Positions 27,584-36,450 of a stretch of DNA of 64,000 bases are shown here, piece after piece (position 1 is the stretch's first letter; each line of letters starts with the position of its first letter). The notes beneath the pieces are model-generated. The model was not told where the DNA came from, did no database searches, and saw nothing but the letters and a program-made list of their open reading frames with translations. Origin of the DNA: Sulfurimonas sp. hsl 1-7 (lineage in GTDB: Bacteria > Campylobacterota > Campylobacteria > Campylobacterales > Sulfurimonadaceae); assembly GCF_030577135.1 (NCBI RefSeq), contig NZ_JAUIRR010000006.1:1-64000 (forward strand), written 5' to 3'. The translations under genes and the position numbers were made by a program.

Positions 27584-28003
27584 ATGAAAATAAGTGCTAG
27601 AAATCAACTCCAAGGGATTGTTGAGTATTTTGAACAAGGGGCTGTAAACACTTCTGTATATATTAAACTGCAAAGCGGATATACACTTGTAAGTGTAATA
27701 ACAAATGCTGCTGTAGAGCTCTTGAACCTTCAGCTAGGTGATGAGGTGATTGCATTTTTCAAATCAAGCTCAGCGCTAATAACCACTGATGTGACGTTAA
27801 ACATTAGCGCAAGGAATAAGTTTCAAGGAAAGATAGAAGATATTACAGAGGGAAAAGTTACCGCCGAGATAGTTATTGCGATAGGTAACAGTGACAAAAT
27901 CGCTTCAGTAATTACAAAAGTGTCTACAAACTCTTTAGGTTTAAAAGTCGGTGATGACGTAAGTGCAATTATTAAAGCATCAGATATTATGATCGCAAAA
28001 TAG
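27584..28003 (+). CDS. Tandem Mop-domain molybdate-binding protein
   Basis: 139 residues made of two Mop (TOBE-like) domains, each beginning with ISARNQLQG or ISARNKFQG and continuing with TLVSVITNAAVELLNLQLGDEVIAFFKSS or its counterpart in the second half. Such di-Mop molbindins form oligomers that bind molybdate in the cytoplasm and buffer it. Placed right after nifHDK it most likely stores molybdenum for FeMo-co synthesis. There is no ModE DNA-binding part. The repeated ISARN shows internal duplication. Confidence 0.9.
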   Translation: MKISARNQLQGIVEYFEQGAVNTSVYIKLQSGYTLVSVITNAAVELLNLQLGDEVIAFFKSSSALITTDVTLNISARNKFQGKIEDITEGKVTAEIVIAIGNSDKIASVITKVSTNSLGLKVGDDVSAIIKASDIMIAK

Positions 28004-28029
28004 CACTTTTTTTTATTGAAAATTTCAAA

Positions 28030-28043
28030 GGAATAGTTCTTGA
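28030..28043 (+). promoter_or_regulatory. Possible sigma-54-like motif (GG-N10-GA), overlaps a ribosome site
   Basis: AAAGGAATAGTTCTTGAATAG fits GG-N10-GA (GG 28030-28031, GA 28042-28043). The same AAAGGA could be the ribosome site of a TTG start at 28040. If it is a promoter, the first start codon of the small gene would be ATG 28073. Confidence 0.3.
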
Positions 28044-28171
28044 ATAGTTATGCTAAAGAGATATTAGGGACTATGTTTATGGAATATTTAATATTAGCAA
28101 CAACAACACTGGTATATGTTATCGGTATTGGAATGTACGCAAAAAAAGTAGCACAGAAGAATCACCAATGA
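28040..28171 (+). CDS. Tiny membrane protein before the aldo/keto reductase gene
   Basis: 43 codons from TTG 28040 (AAAGGA eight bases upstream) or 32 from ATG 28073. The shorter product reads MFMEYLILATTTLVYVIGIG, then MYAKKVAQKNHQ: one membrane helix followed by a basic tail, so the C-terminus should be inside. The TGA overlaps the ATG of the next gene by four-base ATGA, which supports real translation. It recalls small membrane subunits of respiratory or electron-transfer complexes. Function unknown. Confidence 0.55.
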   Translation: MNSYAKEILGTMFMEYLILATTTLVYVIGIGMYAKKVAQKNHQ

Positions 28172-29277
28172 GTCATGCAACGCTAGAAGATACTTACAAT
28201 TTTGCCAAAAAATTTGCAAACTACAAAGATTTTTATACAAAATCGAATGGACTTGTATTTTCTAAATTAGGGTTAGGTACTTTTACTAAAGAACCCTATA
28301 AAGAGGAAAACTACGTTTTTCATTATATAGAGGGTGTAAAAGAAGCGGTAAGACAAGGGATTAACCTAATTGACACTGCAAGCAACTATCGTTACGGGCA
28401 GAGTGAAAAAGAGATCGGTGAAGCGCTGCATGAACTTTTTGATGAAAAAGAGGTAAGCCGCGAAGAGCTGATCATATCTTCTAAAGGGGGATTTATTCAA
28501 TTAGAATATCCGTTTCCCGAAAACCCATACACTTGGATCGATGAAAATATAATAGAAGCAGGTTTGGCTTCTAAAGATGATATAGAGCTTGATCAGCACT
28601 GTATGACACCTGATTTTTTAGAGTGGAGTTGTAAAAGAAGTTTAGAGAATCTAGGAGTAGAGAGCTTAGATATATACTATCTACACAATCCTGAGATGCA
28701 GCTGCTGCGTTTAGGAGAGAAAAAGTTTTACAAACAGATAGAAAAAATCTTTGAGCGTTTTGAGAAACTTGCTGACGAGGGTCTGTTCCAAAGTTACGGT
28801 GTAGCTGTTTGGAACGGTTTTACATCGGAAACTAAAGATGAACGTATAAGTTTGGAAAAGTTAGTTGAGTGTGCCATTCGAGTAGCTGGGATGAACCACA
28901 GGTTTAAGTATATTCAACTCCCTTTTAACATGGGAAAAACTGCCGCGTATACTAATCCGACACAAAAAGTTGACGGCATAGAGTGTAGTGTTATCAATGC
29001 TGCACATAATCTGGGTATCGGTGTAGTTGGTTCATCTTCACTTCTGCAGATGAATCTGTTTAAAAAATCTTTTTCAGCCGAAACGGGAGTTATCTTGGAT
29101 AATACGATGACTCTAAAAAACGATATTCAATTGGCTTTACAGTTTGTGCGTTCAACTCCTGGGCTAATAAGCTCTTTATTTGGTTCTAAAACACCTGTGA
29201 ATGTACGGGAAAATTGTGAAATTTCAAAAGTAAAAGCAGTACCTAGAACGAAGTATGACCTGCTATACAGGCTGTAA
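28168..29277 (+). CDS. Aldo/keto reductase family protein, nif associated
   Basis: 369 residues with the AKR barrel: SKLGLGTFTKEPYKEENYVF, the catalytic tetrad Asp/Tyr in LIDTASNYRYGQSE, Lys in IISSKGGF and His in IYYLHNPEM, and the NADPH-binding SLFGSKTPVNVREN near the end. The substrate is not predictable. It lies between the di-Mop gene and a flavoprotein that is directly followed by nifT and nifA, so nif-linked expression is probable. Translation is coupled to the small membrane gene upstream. Confidence 0.85.
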   Translation: MSHATLEDTYNFAKKFANYKDFYTKSNGLVFSKLGLGTFTKEPYKEENYVFHYIEGVKEAVRQGINLIDTASNYRYGQSEKEIGEALHELFDEKEVSREELIISSKGGFIQLEYPFPENPYTWIDENIIEAGLASKDDIELDQHCMTPDFLEWSCKRSLENLGVESLDIYYLHNPEMQLLRLGEKKFYKQIEKIFERFEKLADEGLFQSYGVAVWNGFTSETKDERISLEKLVECAIRVAGMNHRFKYIQLPFNMGKTAAYTNPTQKVDGIECSVINAAHNLGIGVVGSSSLLQMNLFKKSFSAETGVILDNTMTLKNDIQLALQFVRSTPGLISSLFGSKTPVNVRENCEISKVKAVPRTKYDLLYRL

Positions 29278-29279
29278 AA

Positions 29280-30920
29280 ATGATCTATGATGTAATTGTA
29301 GTCGGTGGCGGTGTTGCCGGATTGATGGCAGCTATTGAAGCAAAAACCAGTGGTAATAAAGTTGCACTTATCACTAAAGGGAATTTATTTAAATCCAACT
29401 CATCAATTGCAAGCGGAGGGATCAATGCAGTCCTTGATCCAAATGAAAAAGAGGGGATTCACTTTCATGTAGTGGATACCATAAGAGCTTGTTTCGGTCT
29501 TGAAAATAAAAAAGCGATCACTTATATGTGTGAACGTGCACCTTATATGATAAAAAAACTGGTTGAGTACGGTGTTGAATTTGACAGGGATGAAGAGGGC
29601 AATATTGCTCAAAGAAGTTTCGGCGGAGGGAGAACTCAGCGAACGTGTTACGTAGGTGACAAAACTGGTTCTGCCATCACTCAGGCACTCATTAAAAAAG
29701 CCAAAAATGTAGGTGTCACTTTTTTAGTGAACAATTTTGTAATGAACTTGACAAGTTTAAATAATCGCATAAGCGGTGTAGTGGCGTTAAGAAGATCCGA
29801 CTCTTCGGTTGTAGTATATCCTGCAAAATCTGTAGTACTTGCCGGAGGCGGATATGCAGGGCTTTATCGCGGACATACTACAAATGCTCAAGATTATTCG
29901 GGAGATATGCTGGCTATTGCACTACGAGCGGGACTAACTCTCAAAGATATGGAATTTGTGCAGTTTCATCCGACGGGTCTGCATAAAACTTCCTATCTTG
30001 TAAGTGAGGCTGCCCGCGGTGAGGGCGGTTATCTCATAAATGAAAAAGGTGAGCGTTTTGTTAATGAACTAGAGCGTCGTAATGTTGTAAGTTATGCGAT
30101 CTCAAGACAGATCGAAGCGGGGCATAAAGTCTACATAGACCTTCGCCATCTTCCAAAAGAGAAAATAGAGACAAAACTGCCGAGTTTATATAAAGCGGCA
30201 TATAATCAGGCCGGCATCGATGTTACCAAAGAGGTTCTGGAGATACGCCCCGTGGCTCACTACTCTATGGGCGGTATTGAGTCAAACATGACAAAAACAT
30301 CTATAAAAGGACTTTTTGTCTGTGGAGAGTGTGCCGCAGAAGGGATACACGGGGCAAATAGACTAGGTGGGAACTCACTCTTAGAGGGTGTGGTTTTTGG
30401 GGAGCTTGCGGGTGAGAATGCTCTTGAGTTTTCCCAAAACAAAGAGTTTTTACCGATCGATTATAACCTGGTTATTAAAGATCAAAAGATGGTGGACTGG
30501 ATCTTTGATATGGATACCTCTAAAAACTTTAATGCAATGCGTGTGAGCATGGGGGAAACTATGTTCAAAAATGCCGGAATACACAGAAGTGAAACAAGTT
30601 TACAAAAGGCATTTGACTATTTAAAATATCTGCGTAATGAAACAATCACGCTGCATTGTATAGACAAGGGGCGACACAATAATGTAGAACTGATCTCAAT
30701 TTTAGAGTTAAGAAATGCTTTAGAGGTTGCAGAAGCAGTAGTTCTTGCAGCGATGTTCCGCCAAGAGAGTAGAGGTGCCCACCATCGTGATGATTTTAAA
30801 GAAGATGATATATCTTTACAAAAATCGATCTTGATTAGTGAGCCTAAAAAAGGGTATTTTGATGTGCGTTATGAAGATAAAGGGCTCATCAAGTTTATAC
30901 GAAATTTATTTAAAGGATAA
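29280..30920 (+). CDS. FAD flavoprotein of the fumarate reductase / aspartate oxidase family
   Basis: 546 residues. The FAD-binding start is VIVVGGGVAGLMAAIEA. The family catalytic elements are present: SIASGGINAV, FHPTGLH, SEAARGEGGYLIN, RPVAHYSMGGIE and HGANRLGGNSLLEG. It lacks an obvious heme or membrane partner nearby except the 43-residue protein at 28040. NadB (aspartate oxidase) and the SdhA/FrdA subunit are both possible; Gly in place of Ala in HPTGLH and RGEGG fit FrdA better. It may move electrons in or out of succinate or a nif-related metabolite. Starts two bases after the AKR stop. Confidence 0.78.
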   Translation: MIYDVIVVGGGVAGLMAAIEAKTSGNKVALITKGNLFKSNSSIASGGINAVLDPNEKEGIHFHVVDTIRACFGLENKKAITYMCERAPYMIKKLVEYGVEFDRDEEGNIAQRSFGGGRTQRTCYVGDKTGSAITQALIKKAKNVGVTFLVNNFVMNLTSLNNRISGVVALRRSDSSVVVYPAKSVVLAGGGYAGLYRGHTTNAQDYSGDMLAIALRAGLTLKDMEFVQFHPTGLHKTSYLVSEAARGEGGYLINEKGERFVNELERRNVVSYAISRQIEAGHKVYIDLRHLPKEKIETKLPSLYKAAYNQAGIDVTKEVLEIRPVAHYSMGGIESNMTKTSIKGLFVCGECAAEGIHGANRLGGNSLLEGVVFGELAGENALEFSQNKEFLPIDYNLVIKDQKMVDWIFDMDTSKNFNAMRVSMGETMFKNAGIHRSETSLQKAFDYLKYLRNETITLHCIDKGRHNNVELISILELRNALEVAEAVVLAAMFRQESRGAHHRDDFKEDDISLQKSILISEPKKGYFDVRYEDKGLIKFIRNLFKG

Positions 30921-30923
30921 AAA

Positions 30924-31133
30924 ATGGCAAAAGTTATGTTACGTGAAAATGATGGAGAGATCTTCTTTTATATTGCAAAAAAAGATATGGAGGAGACTAT
31001 TGAGTCTTTAGAGTTTGACAGTGAAGAAAAATGGGGTGGAGAAGTTGAACTAAGCAACGGTGAAACGTGGTGGATTCAGCCAGGCGAGAAAAATCTTCCA
31101 AGAGAGGCGGTGTGTAAAAAACTCGCTGACTGA
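30924..31133 (+). CDS. nifT: Nitrogen fixation protein NifT/FixU
   Basis: 69 residues: MAKVMLRENDGEIFFYIAKKDMEE, WGGEVELSNGETWWIQP and LPREAV match the small NifT/FixU proteins that usually lie behind nifHDK. The role is unknown, and deletion has little effect in studied species. Starts three bases after the flavoprotein stop. Confidence 0.88.
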   Translation: MAKVMLRENDGEIFFYIAKKDMEETIESLEFDSEEKWGGEVELSNGETWWIQPGEKNLPREAVCKKLAD

Positions 31134-31155
31134 TGAAATATTATACATTATGATG

Positions 31156-31184
31156 TTTATTAGATGTACTAATACTAGTATAAT
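31156..31184 (+). promoter_or_regulatory. Possible sigma-70 promoter of nifA
   Basis: TTTATT (31156-31161), 17 bases, TATAAT (31179-31184), 22 bases before the nifA ATG. The -10 box is perfect and the -35 is weak. No GG-N10-GT motif is present here, as expected if nifA must be made before sigma-54-dependent nif genes are switched on. Confidence 0.4.
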
Positions 31185-31206
31185 AAAATAAAAAAGATGG
31201 ATAATT

Positions 31207-32730
31207 ATGTTTGGACAATGTGAACAATGTTTAACACACAAAGAATTAAAAGTACTTTATGATATAGCATCTTTGATCTCAGATTCTAGAGATATAAAAA
31301 AGTCGTTGGAAAAAAGTTTATTGGCTTTGAAGAACTCTTTACAGTTAGAAAACTGTGTTATCTATAAGCTAGATGATGAGAACTTAAGTGTATTTGCTTC
31401 GCTCGGATTTAGTAAGTTTCAAAAAGTAAACTCTGAGTATAAACTTGGTGAGGGTGCTACCGGACTTGCAGCAAAAAGTATGGAACCTGTAGTGATTGAA
31501 AACATTCACAACGACATACTTTTTTTAAATAAGTCGGGAAATAAAACAAATCACACGCTCTCATATATAGCGGTTCCTATGATAGCCGAAGATGATGTGA
31601 TCGGTGTTATCGGTGCAAACTTAACAAAAGATACTGAGATAGATTATGAAGCTACTATTCGTATATTAACAATTATAAGCTCTTTATTCGCACAGTATAT
31701 AAACTCATACAGTGTGATAGAGCAAGAAAAAGAAAGATTAAAAGAATTAAAACTATATTACAAAATGGAATGGGATTCAAAAGTGCACAATTTCGGTGAT
31801 ATCATTGGTGACAGTCCGAAGATGCAAAATGTGTATCAAGTGATCGAGCGGATCGCACAAAGCGATGTTACGGTACTTGTCCGTGGTGAAACGGGGACAG
31901 GTAAAGAACTTGTAGCCGCAGCGATCCATAAACGCTCTAAGCGTGCGGAGGAACCGTTTATCAAACTCAATTGTGCGGCGATTACAGATACACTTTTAGA
32001 AAGTGAGCTTTTTGGGCATGAAAAGGGTGCATTTACCGATGCAAAAGAGACAAGAAAAGGGCGTTTTGAACTTGCAGACGGAGGGACACTCTTCTTAGAT
32101 GAGATCGGAGATATCTCTGCATCTGCTCAGGTAAAACTGTTACGTGTTCTTCAAGAAAGAGAGTTTGAGCGTGTAGGTGGAAGTAAAACCATCCGTGTAA
32201 ACGTTCGTTTGGTTGCAGCGACAAACAGAGACTTGGAGCAGATGGTGAAAGACGGAGATTTCAGGGAAGACCTTTACTACCGTTTAAATGTCATCCCTAT
32301 CGATTTACCGCCGCTTAGAAAAAGGGGTGAGGATATTAAACTATTGGTAAACTTTTTCCTAGAACGCTCTATGAAAAATCATAAGAAAATCGTAAAGATA
32401 ACAGATGAAGCGATGGACCAGTTAATGTCATATCCTTGGCCGGGAAATGTTCGTGAGTTAGAAAATACGATCGAGCGTATTGTACTTATGGGTAGCGAAG
32501 ATGGAATTACTGCAAGCGATATGATGCTTCTACTTCCTGCACTCAATAATGAAAAACTAATAGCGGAATATTGTCCGATGCCTATGGAGAATATGACTCT
32601 TGAAGAGATTGAAAAAGATGCACTTGAAAGAGCGTTAGCAAAAAGCGGCGGCAATCAGGCCGAAGCGGCAAAAGCTCTGGGGCTTACGCAAAGACAAATT
32701 GGATATAAGGTAAAAAAATATGGACTCTAG
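31207..32730 (+). CDS. nifA: Nif-specific sigma-54 activator NifA
   Basis: 507 residues. N-terminal GAF domain (about 15-165), central AAA+ domain with Walker A GETGTGKE, the sigma-54 contact loop GHEKGAFTDA, Walker B GGTLFLDEIGDIS and R fingers, then a Fis-type helix-turn-helix GGNQAEAAKALGLTQRQIGYKVKKYG at the very end. The interdomain linker has one cysteine, not the CX4C oxygen-sensing pair of rhizobial NifA. Near the N-terminus there is CEQC (residues 5-8) which could bind a metal or sense redox. No NifL is present in the window. The last ten bases overlap the next gene. Confidence 0.94.
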   Translation: MFGQCEQCLTHKELKVLYDIASLISDSRDIKKSLEKSLLALKNSLQLENCVIYKLDDENLSVFASLGFSKFQKVNSEYKLGEGATGLAAKSMEPVVIENIHNDILFLNKSGNKTNHTLSYIAVPMIAEDDVIGVIGANLTKDTEIDYEATIRILTIISSLFAQYINSYSVIEQEKERLKELKLYYKMEWDSKVHNFGDIIGDSPKMQNVYQVIERIAQSDVTVLVRGETGTGKELVAAAIHKRSKRAEEPFIKLNCAAITDTLLESELFGHEKGAFTDAKETRKGRFELADGGTLFLDEIGDISASAQVKLLRVLQEREFERVGGSKTIRVNVRLVAATNRDLEQMVKDGDFREDLYYRLNVIPIDLPPLRKRGEDIKLLVNFFLERSMKNHKKIVKITDEAMDQLMSYPWPGNVRELENTIERIVLMGSEDGITASDMMLLLPALNNEKLIAEYCPMPMENMTLEEIEKDALERALAKSGGNQAEAAKALGLTQRQIGYKVKKYGL

Positions 32731-33259
32731 TATATTGTATAAAGGCGAGAAATTAGAACTTTGTGAAGATTTTATAGATGTAGGCTATATGGCCGAAAAT
32801 ATAGAGGTCTCAGACAAGCAGGGGGAGCAAAAAGAGATCAGAAGAAGTCATCCCGATCGGTCGATGACTCTTTTGATCTCTTTTCCAGATGCCTCTGAAG
32901 ATTTTATTGACGAAATTCTAAAAATTGACGAGCTGCTAAGTCACATTCAGGTACCTCTGCATTGTTACATGATCTTCGATAAAAGGTATGAGGAACAGAC
33001 TCTTTTAAAAAACAGATTGAAAAAATTTGAGGTTGTTTTAGACACTGAAGATGAGTTTGGATCTATGTACGGTACGGAACTTGTAAGTGGAACTCTAGCA
33101 GGTAAGTTAACTAAGTCTCTGTTTTTGATCTCTAAAGACGGAGCTGTTTTTTATCTTGATATGCCGAGTGATTTGGAAAAACCGCTTGATTTAGAGAGAT
33201 TAAGAGTAGAGTTAAACAAAGCCTATACTAGCTACACTGGAGTAGGATGTCATGGATAA
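32720..33259 (+). CDS. Peroxiredoxin (Tpx)-like protein lacking the peroxidatic Cys
   Basis: 179 residues that follow the thiol peroxidase layout: YKGEKLELCEDFIDVGYMAENIEV, a SLLISFPDA-like strand (MTLLISFPDASEDFIDEI), FGSMYGTELVSGTLAGKLTKSLFLISKDGAVFYLD. Where Tpx has FPSxDTxVC, this protein has FPDASEDFID, so the peroxidatic cysteine is absent. It should not reduce peroxide by the usual mechanism and may bind a partner instead. It overlaps nifA and the next gene, so all are in one operon. A second protein of this kind is encoded at 48687. Confidence 0.65.
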   Translation: MDSSILYKGEKLELCEDFIDVGYMAENIEVSDKQGEQKEIRRSHPDRSMTLLISFPDASEDFIDEILKIDELLSHIQVPLHCYMIFDKRYEEQTLLKNRLKKFEVVLDTEDEFGSMYGTELVSGTLAGKLTKSLFLISKDGAVFYLDMPSDLEKPLDLERLRVELNKAYTSYTGVGCHG

Positions 33260-34073
33260 TGTCGTAGAAAAATTAAAAAGTGGAGAGCTTATTCCATTTA
33301 TAGGACTGGGTGTTTTTGCAGATACGAAAGCTAAAGACGGAAGCGTTCTGCCTTATGATAGTGACAGTATGATACTGGCACTCAATAACGGTCGTGCAAT
33401 GAGCCCGAGATTGATGTACGAATACTCTCGTGCAGCTATGAGTTTGGAACAAAGAAAAGGGCGTGAGTTTATTGTTCAGATGACAAACCACATTTACGCG
33501 TCAAAAGAGTATGACCTTCCTTTCACATACGAATATTTTAAATCTATCAAACCAAAATATATGATCGATACAAATGTAGATGACAGCGGATGTAAAGTGT
33601 ATGAAGATGTAGAACACTTTATGATCACAGGAGTTTCTCGCATTACGGCAGATTACGATAGATTTTTGATCTACAAATATAACCCAGAAACTAAAGAGTA
33701 CACACGAGTTGATAAAGAGGAACTTAATGATTCGTTACCAATTCTTTTCAAGCCTATGGGGTGTATGAAACCGGAGATGAACTTTATCATCTCTGATGCG
33801 GACTTTGTTGACTGGCTCACTGAAGCTATGGGCGGTTATGCACTTCCTCCGTTTCTTAAAGATTACAAAAAAGACAAATCGTATCTGTTCTTAGGTGTGG
33901 ATTTTTCACGTGACACTTTTAGAATGGTCGCTCATGAAACTACTTTAGGACTTAATGACGGTCTTGTAGTTACACCGAAAGAGGAACTTACAAAAAAAGA
34001 GAACAAATTTGTAAGTACGCACAATCTTGAAGTATTACAACAGGATTGCGACACTTTCTTAAAGGCTTTATAA
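33252..34073 (+). CDS. SIR2-like domain protein in the nifA operon
   Basis: 273 residues resembling SIR2-like NAD-binding proteins: LKSGELIPFIGLGVFA (NAD loop, normally GAGxS), YMIDTNVDD (normally TTNYD), and LPILFKPMGCMKPEMNFIISDADFVDWL (normally KLHG then a VLTxxDY stretch). The catalytic histidine of KLHG is replaced by methionine, so deacylase action is doubtful; NAD or ADP-ribose binding may remain. It sits between the Prx-like gene and clpX with overlapping starts. Whether it acts on nitrogenase or on NifH is open. Confidence 0.65.
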   Translation: MDNVVEKLKSGELIPFIGLGVFADTKAKDGSVLPYDSDSMILALNNGRAMSPRLMYEYSRAAMSLEQRKGREFIVQMTNHIYASKEYDLPFTYEYFKSIKPKYMIDTNVDDSGCKVYEDVEHFMITGVSRITADYDRFLIYKYNPETKEYTRVDKEELNDSLPILFKPMGCMKPEMNFIISDADFVDWLTEAMGGYALPPFLKDYKKDKSYLFLGVDFSRDTFRMVAHETTLGLNDGLVVTPKEELTKKENKFVSTHNLEVLQQDCDTFLKAL

Positions 34074-35290
34074 TGAGTGATTTAGTTTGTGATTTTTGTG
34101 GTAAAAGCGTAAAAGAGGTTGAAAAGATATTTAGTGCGGAAAATGCACATATTTGTAACGAGTGTATAGGTACTTGTTCAGATATTATCTCCAAAGAGCG
34201 TATCAAAAAAGAGCGTGCCGAGTTTCAAAAGGGTCTGAGTATCCCGACACAGATCAAAGAGCATCTAGATACTTATGTGATCGGACAAGAAGAAGCAAAA
34301 AAAGTGCTTTCAGTTGCTCTATATTCCCACTATAAACGTATAGACAAACCAACTTTCAAAAATGTAGAGATCGAAAAAAGTAATATTTTACTTGTGGGAC
34401 CGACGGGAAGCGGTAAAACACTTTTAGCAAAATCACTCGCAAAAATCATGGATGTCCCATTTGCCGTAGCTGATGCGACAGCACTTACTGAAGCGGGATA
34501 TGTCGGGGAGGATGTTGAATCTATCCTTTCTCGTTTACTTGCTTCGGCAGATTATGATATTGAGCGTGCACAAAAAGGGATCATCTACATAGATGAGATC
34601 GACAAAATTGCGAACAAAAGTGAAAGTGCGACAAGCGGTCGTGATGTTTCAGGCGAAGGTGTGCAGCAAGGACTTCTAAAAATATTAGAAGGGGGTGAAG
34701 TGTACGTCCCTTTAAAAGGAAGCCGTAAAAGCTCTTCGGCAGAAACGGTTCTTTTTGATACTACACATGTACTTTTCATCTGTGGCGGTGCTTTTGTCGG
34801 ACTTGTCGGAGATGATGAGCGAAGAAAGAAATTTCAACCTAAAAAGATGGGATTTTTAAAATCGGGCGATGAGGAACAAGCTACAAAAGAGATCGAATCA
34901 AAAGACTTGATCAATTTCGGACTTATCCCGGAGTTTATAGGGCGTATACCTGTAATCGCTACACTTAACCCGCTCTCAATAGAGGACTTAATCCGCGTAC
35001 TTAAAGAGCCGAAAAATGCAATTATCAAACAGTATCAGGCACTTTTTGAACTTGACGGTATGGAGCTTGAGTTTACTGACGATGCTCTTGAAGCTATAGC
35101 AAAAGAGGCTGATGAAAAAGGTGTCGGTGCCAGAGGTCTGCGTGGAATCATTGAGAAGATAATGTTACCGCTTCAGTATGAACTCCCTGCAAGAGAGGGG
35201 ATTGAGGCTTGTGTAATTACCAATGATTTTATCGAAGGTAAAAAAGAGGTAGAGCTTCGTTTCGAAGAAGTTAAAAAGGAGGCAGAGTAA
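34073..35290 (+). CDS. clpX: ClpX-type AAA+ unfoldase in the nif island
   Basis: 405 residues. The C4 zinc domain is CDFCGKSVKEVEK then HICNECIG. The Walker A is GPTGSGKT, Walker B IIYIDEIDKIA, followed by GEGVQQGLLKILEGG and GLIPEFIGRIPVIATL. The ClpP-docking loop reads MGF where E. coli has IGF, so ClpP binding seems possible. The start ATG at 34073 overlaps the previous TAA. A nif-located ClpX2 is known in Azotobacter near nifQ, so a role in turnover of nif proteins is reasonable. Whether the genome has another clpX cannot be seen here. Confidence 0.93.
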   Translation: MSDLVCDFCGKSVKEVEKIFSAENAHICNECIGTCSDIISKERIKKERAEFQKGLSIPTQIKEHLDTYVIGQEEAKKVLSVALYSHYKRIDKPTFKNVEIEKSNILLVGPTGSGKTLLAKSLAKIMDVPFAVADATALTEAGYVGEDVESILSRLLASADYDIERAQKGIIYIDEIDKIANKSESATSGRDVSGEGVQQGLLKILEGGEVYVPLKGSRKSSSAETVLFDTTHVLFICGGAFVGLVGDDERRKKFQPKKMGFLKSGDEEQATKEIESKDLINFGLIPEFIGRIPVIATLNPLSIEDLIRVLKEPKNAIIKQYQALFELDGMELEFTDDALEAIAKEADEKGVGARGLRGIIEKIMLPLQYELPAREGIEACVITNDFIEGKKEVELRFEEVKKEAE

Positions 35291-35643
35291 TGGACGATCA
35301 ATCAACAGTATATGAGTGGGCAAAGACATATAATTTTACAGAACAAGAGATTCAGTATGCGACTATTTTGGCACTGAAAATTTTGGATGACGAGTGTAAA
35401 ATGGATTATGACAACTACAACCTTTTTATGTCTGTGTATGACGGGATCAAAGATAAAGCAAATACACCGTTTAATCTAAGTGTTCACAGCATTATCGATC
35501 TTGCTCGTGCGAAGGATCCGATCAAAGCTGATCCGGTTTACAAAGAGATGATCGGTGAACTGCGTGTAACTATGATGAAAGATATGGAAAAACCGATCAT
35601 GAAAGCGTATAAAAACCTTGTATGGGATGTAGTTAGCTGCTAA
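35290..35643 (+). CDS. Small unknown protein of the nifA-clpX operon
   Basis: 117 residues, acidic, helical, without signal peptide or membrane segment. It reads VYEWAKTYNFTEQEIQYATILAL, later SVHSIIDLARAKDPIKADPVYKE and ends PIMKAYKNLVWDVVSC. I do not recognise the family. The ATG overlaps the clpX stop (TAATG), so translation is coupled; it could be an adaptor for the ClpX upstream, but this is guesswork. Confidence 0.65.
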   Translation: MDDQSTVYEWAKTYNFTEQEIQYATILALKILDDECKMDYDNYNLFMSVYDGIKDKANTPFNLSVHSIIDLARAKDPIKADPVYKEMIGELRVTMMKDMEKPIMKAYKNLVWDVVSC

Positions 35644-35699
35644 TAGAGATCTAAGTCGTTTTTTGTTGTGAAACTTGACTTTAAAGAAGGAGTCAAGTG

Positions 35700-36311
35700 A
35701 TGAACTTTACAACATTAAACAGAGATGAATATCTCGAGTCTGTGCAAAAAATAGGGGATTTCAATACTTTGAAATTCTCTAAGCAGGCATTAGACTGGTG
35801 GGATAACCACTTTGATTGGAAAAAATTTCCACCTATCGTTCTTGAAGAGAACTCTACAAACAAATCGTACCTGTTTTATACAGTTTCAAAACAGAAGCGT
35901 TACCTTACAATTCACTACCTTTTTACACCCAAGTCTTTTAGAAATAAAGGGTATGCAAACAATCTTTTTAATGAACTTTTTTCCTCTCAGGTTGATGAAG
36001 ATATAGAACGTTTCCGTATGTTTTGTGTTCCGTCTTCGTTGGGATTTTATAACAATTACGGTCTTAATTATTGGGGTGTAAACACTTCACATCAGTACTA
36101 TTGTGATTTTAAAATGCCAAAACACGATACAAATGAGATAAAAAACATTGTACATGATAGTACCATTGAGGAGTTTACTCCAAAAGAGATGGAACTTATT
36201 TTAGGACATTTAGAAGCTGACGGGAAAGATTTTACTTTAGAGCAAAGAGAAAACTTTTACGCTATACGTGGGATGCTAGGAAAACGATATCTTGATTTTG
36301 TACAGCAGTAG
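35700..36311 (+). CDS. GNAT-fold acetyltransferase-like protein
   Basis: 203 residues from ATG 35700 with AAGGAG eight bases upstream. The acetyl-CoA region is seen in YLTIHYLFTPKSFRNKGYANNLFNELF (normally RGxGxG/A at the turn, here RNKGYA), preceded by FYTVSKQKR and followed by FYNNYGLNYWG. The substrate is unknown. It lies between the clpX operon and tRNA-Gly. Confidence 0.75.
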   Translation: MNFTTLNRDEYLESVQKIGDFNTLKFSKQALDWWDNHFDWKKFPPIVLEENSTNKSYLFYTVSKQKRYLTIHYLFTPKSFRNKGYANNLFNELFSSQVDEDIERFRMFCVPSSLGFYNNYGLNYWGVNTSHQYYCDFKMPKHDTNEIKNIVHDSTIEEFTPKEMELILGHLEADGKDFTLEQRENFYAIRGMLGKRYLDFVQQ

Positions 36312-36318
36312 ATTAAGG

Positions 36319-36394
<76 letters not shown>

Positions 36395-36450
36395 ATAGGT
36401 GAATTGAAGCAGAATTTTACTCTATAAAAACTAAGAATTTCATTAATTTT

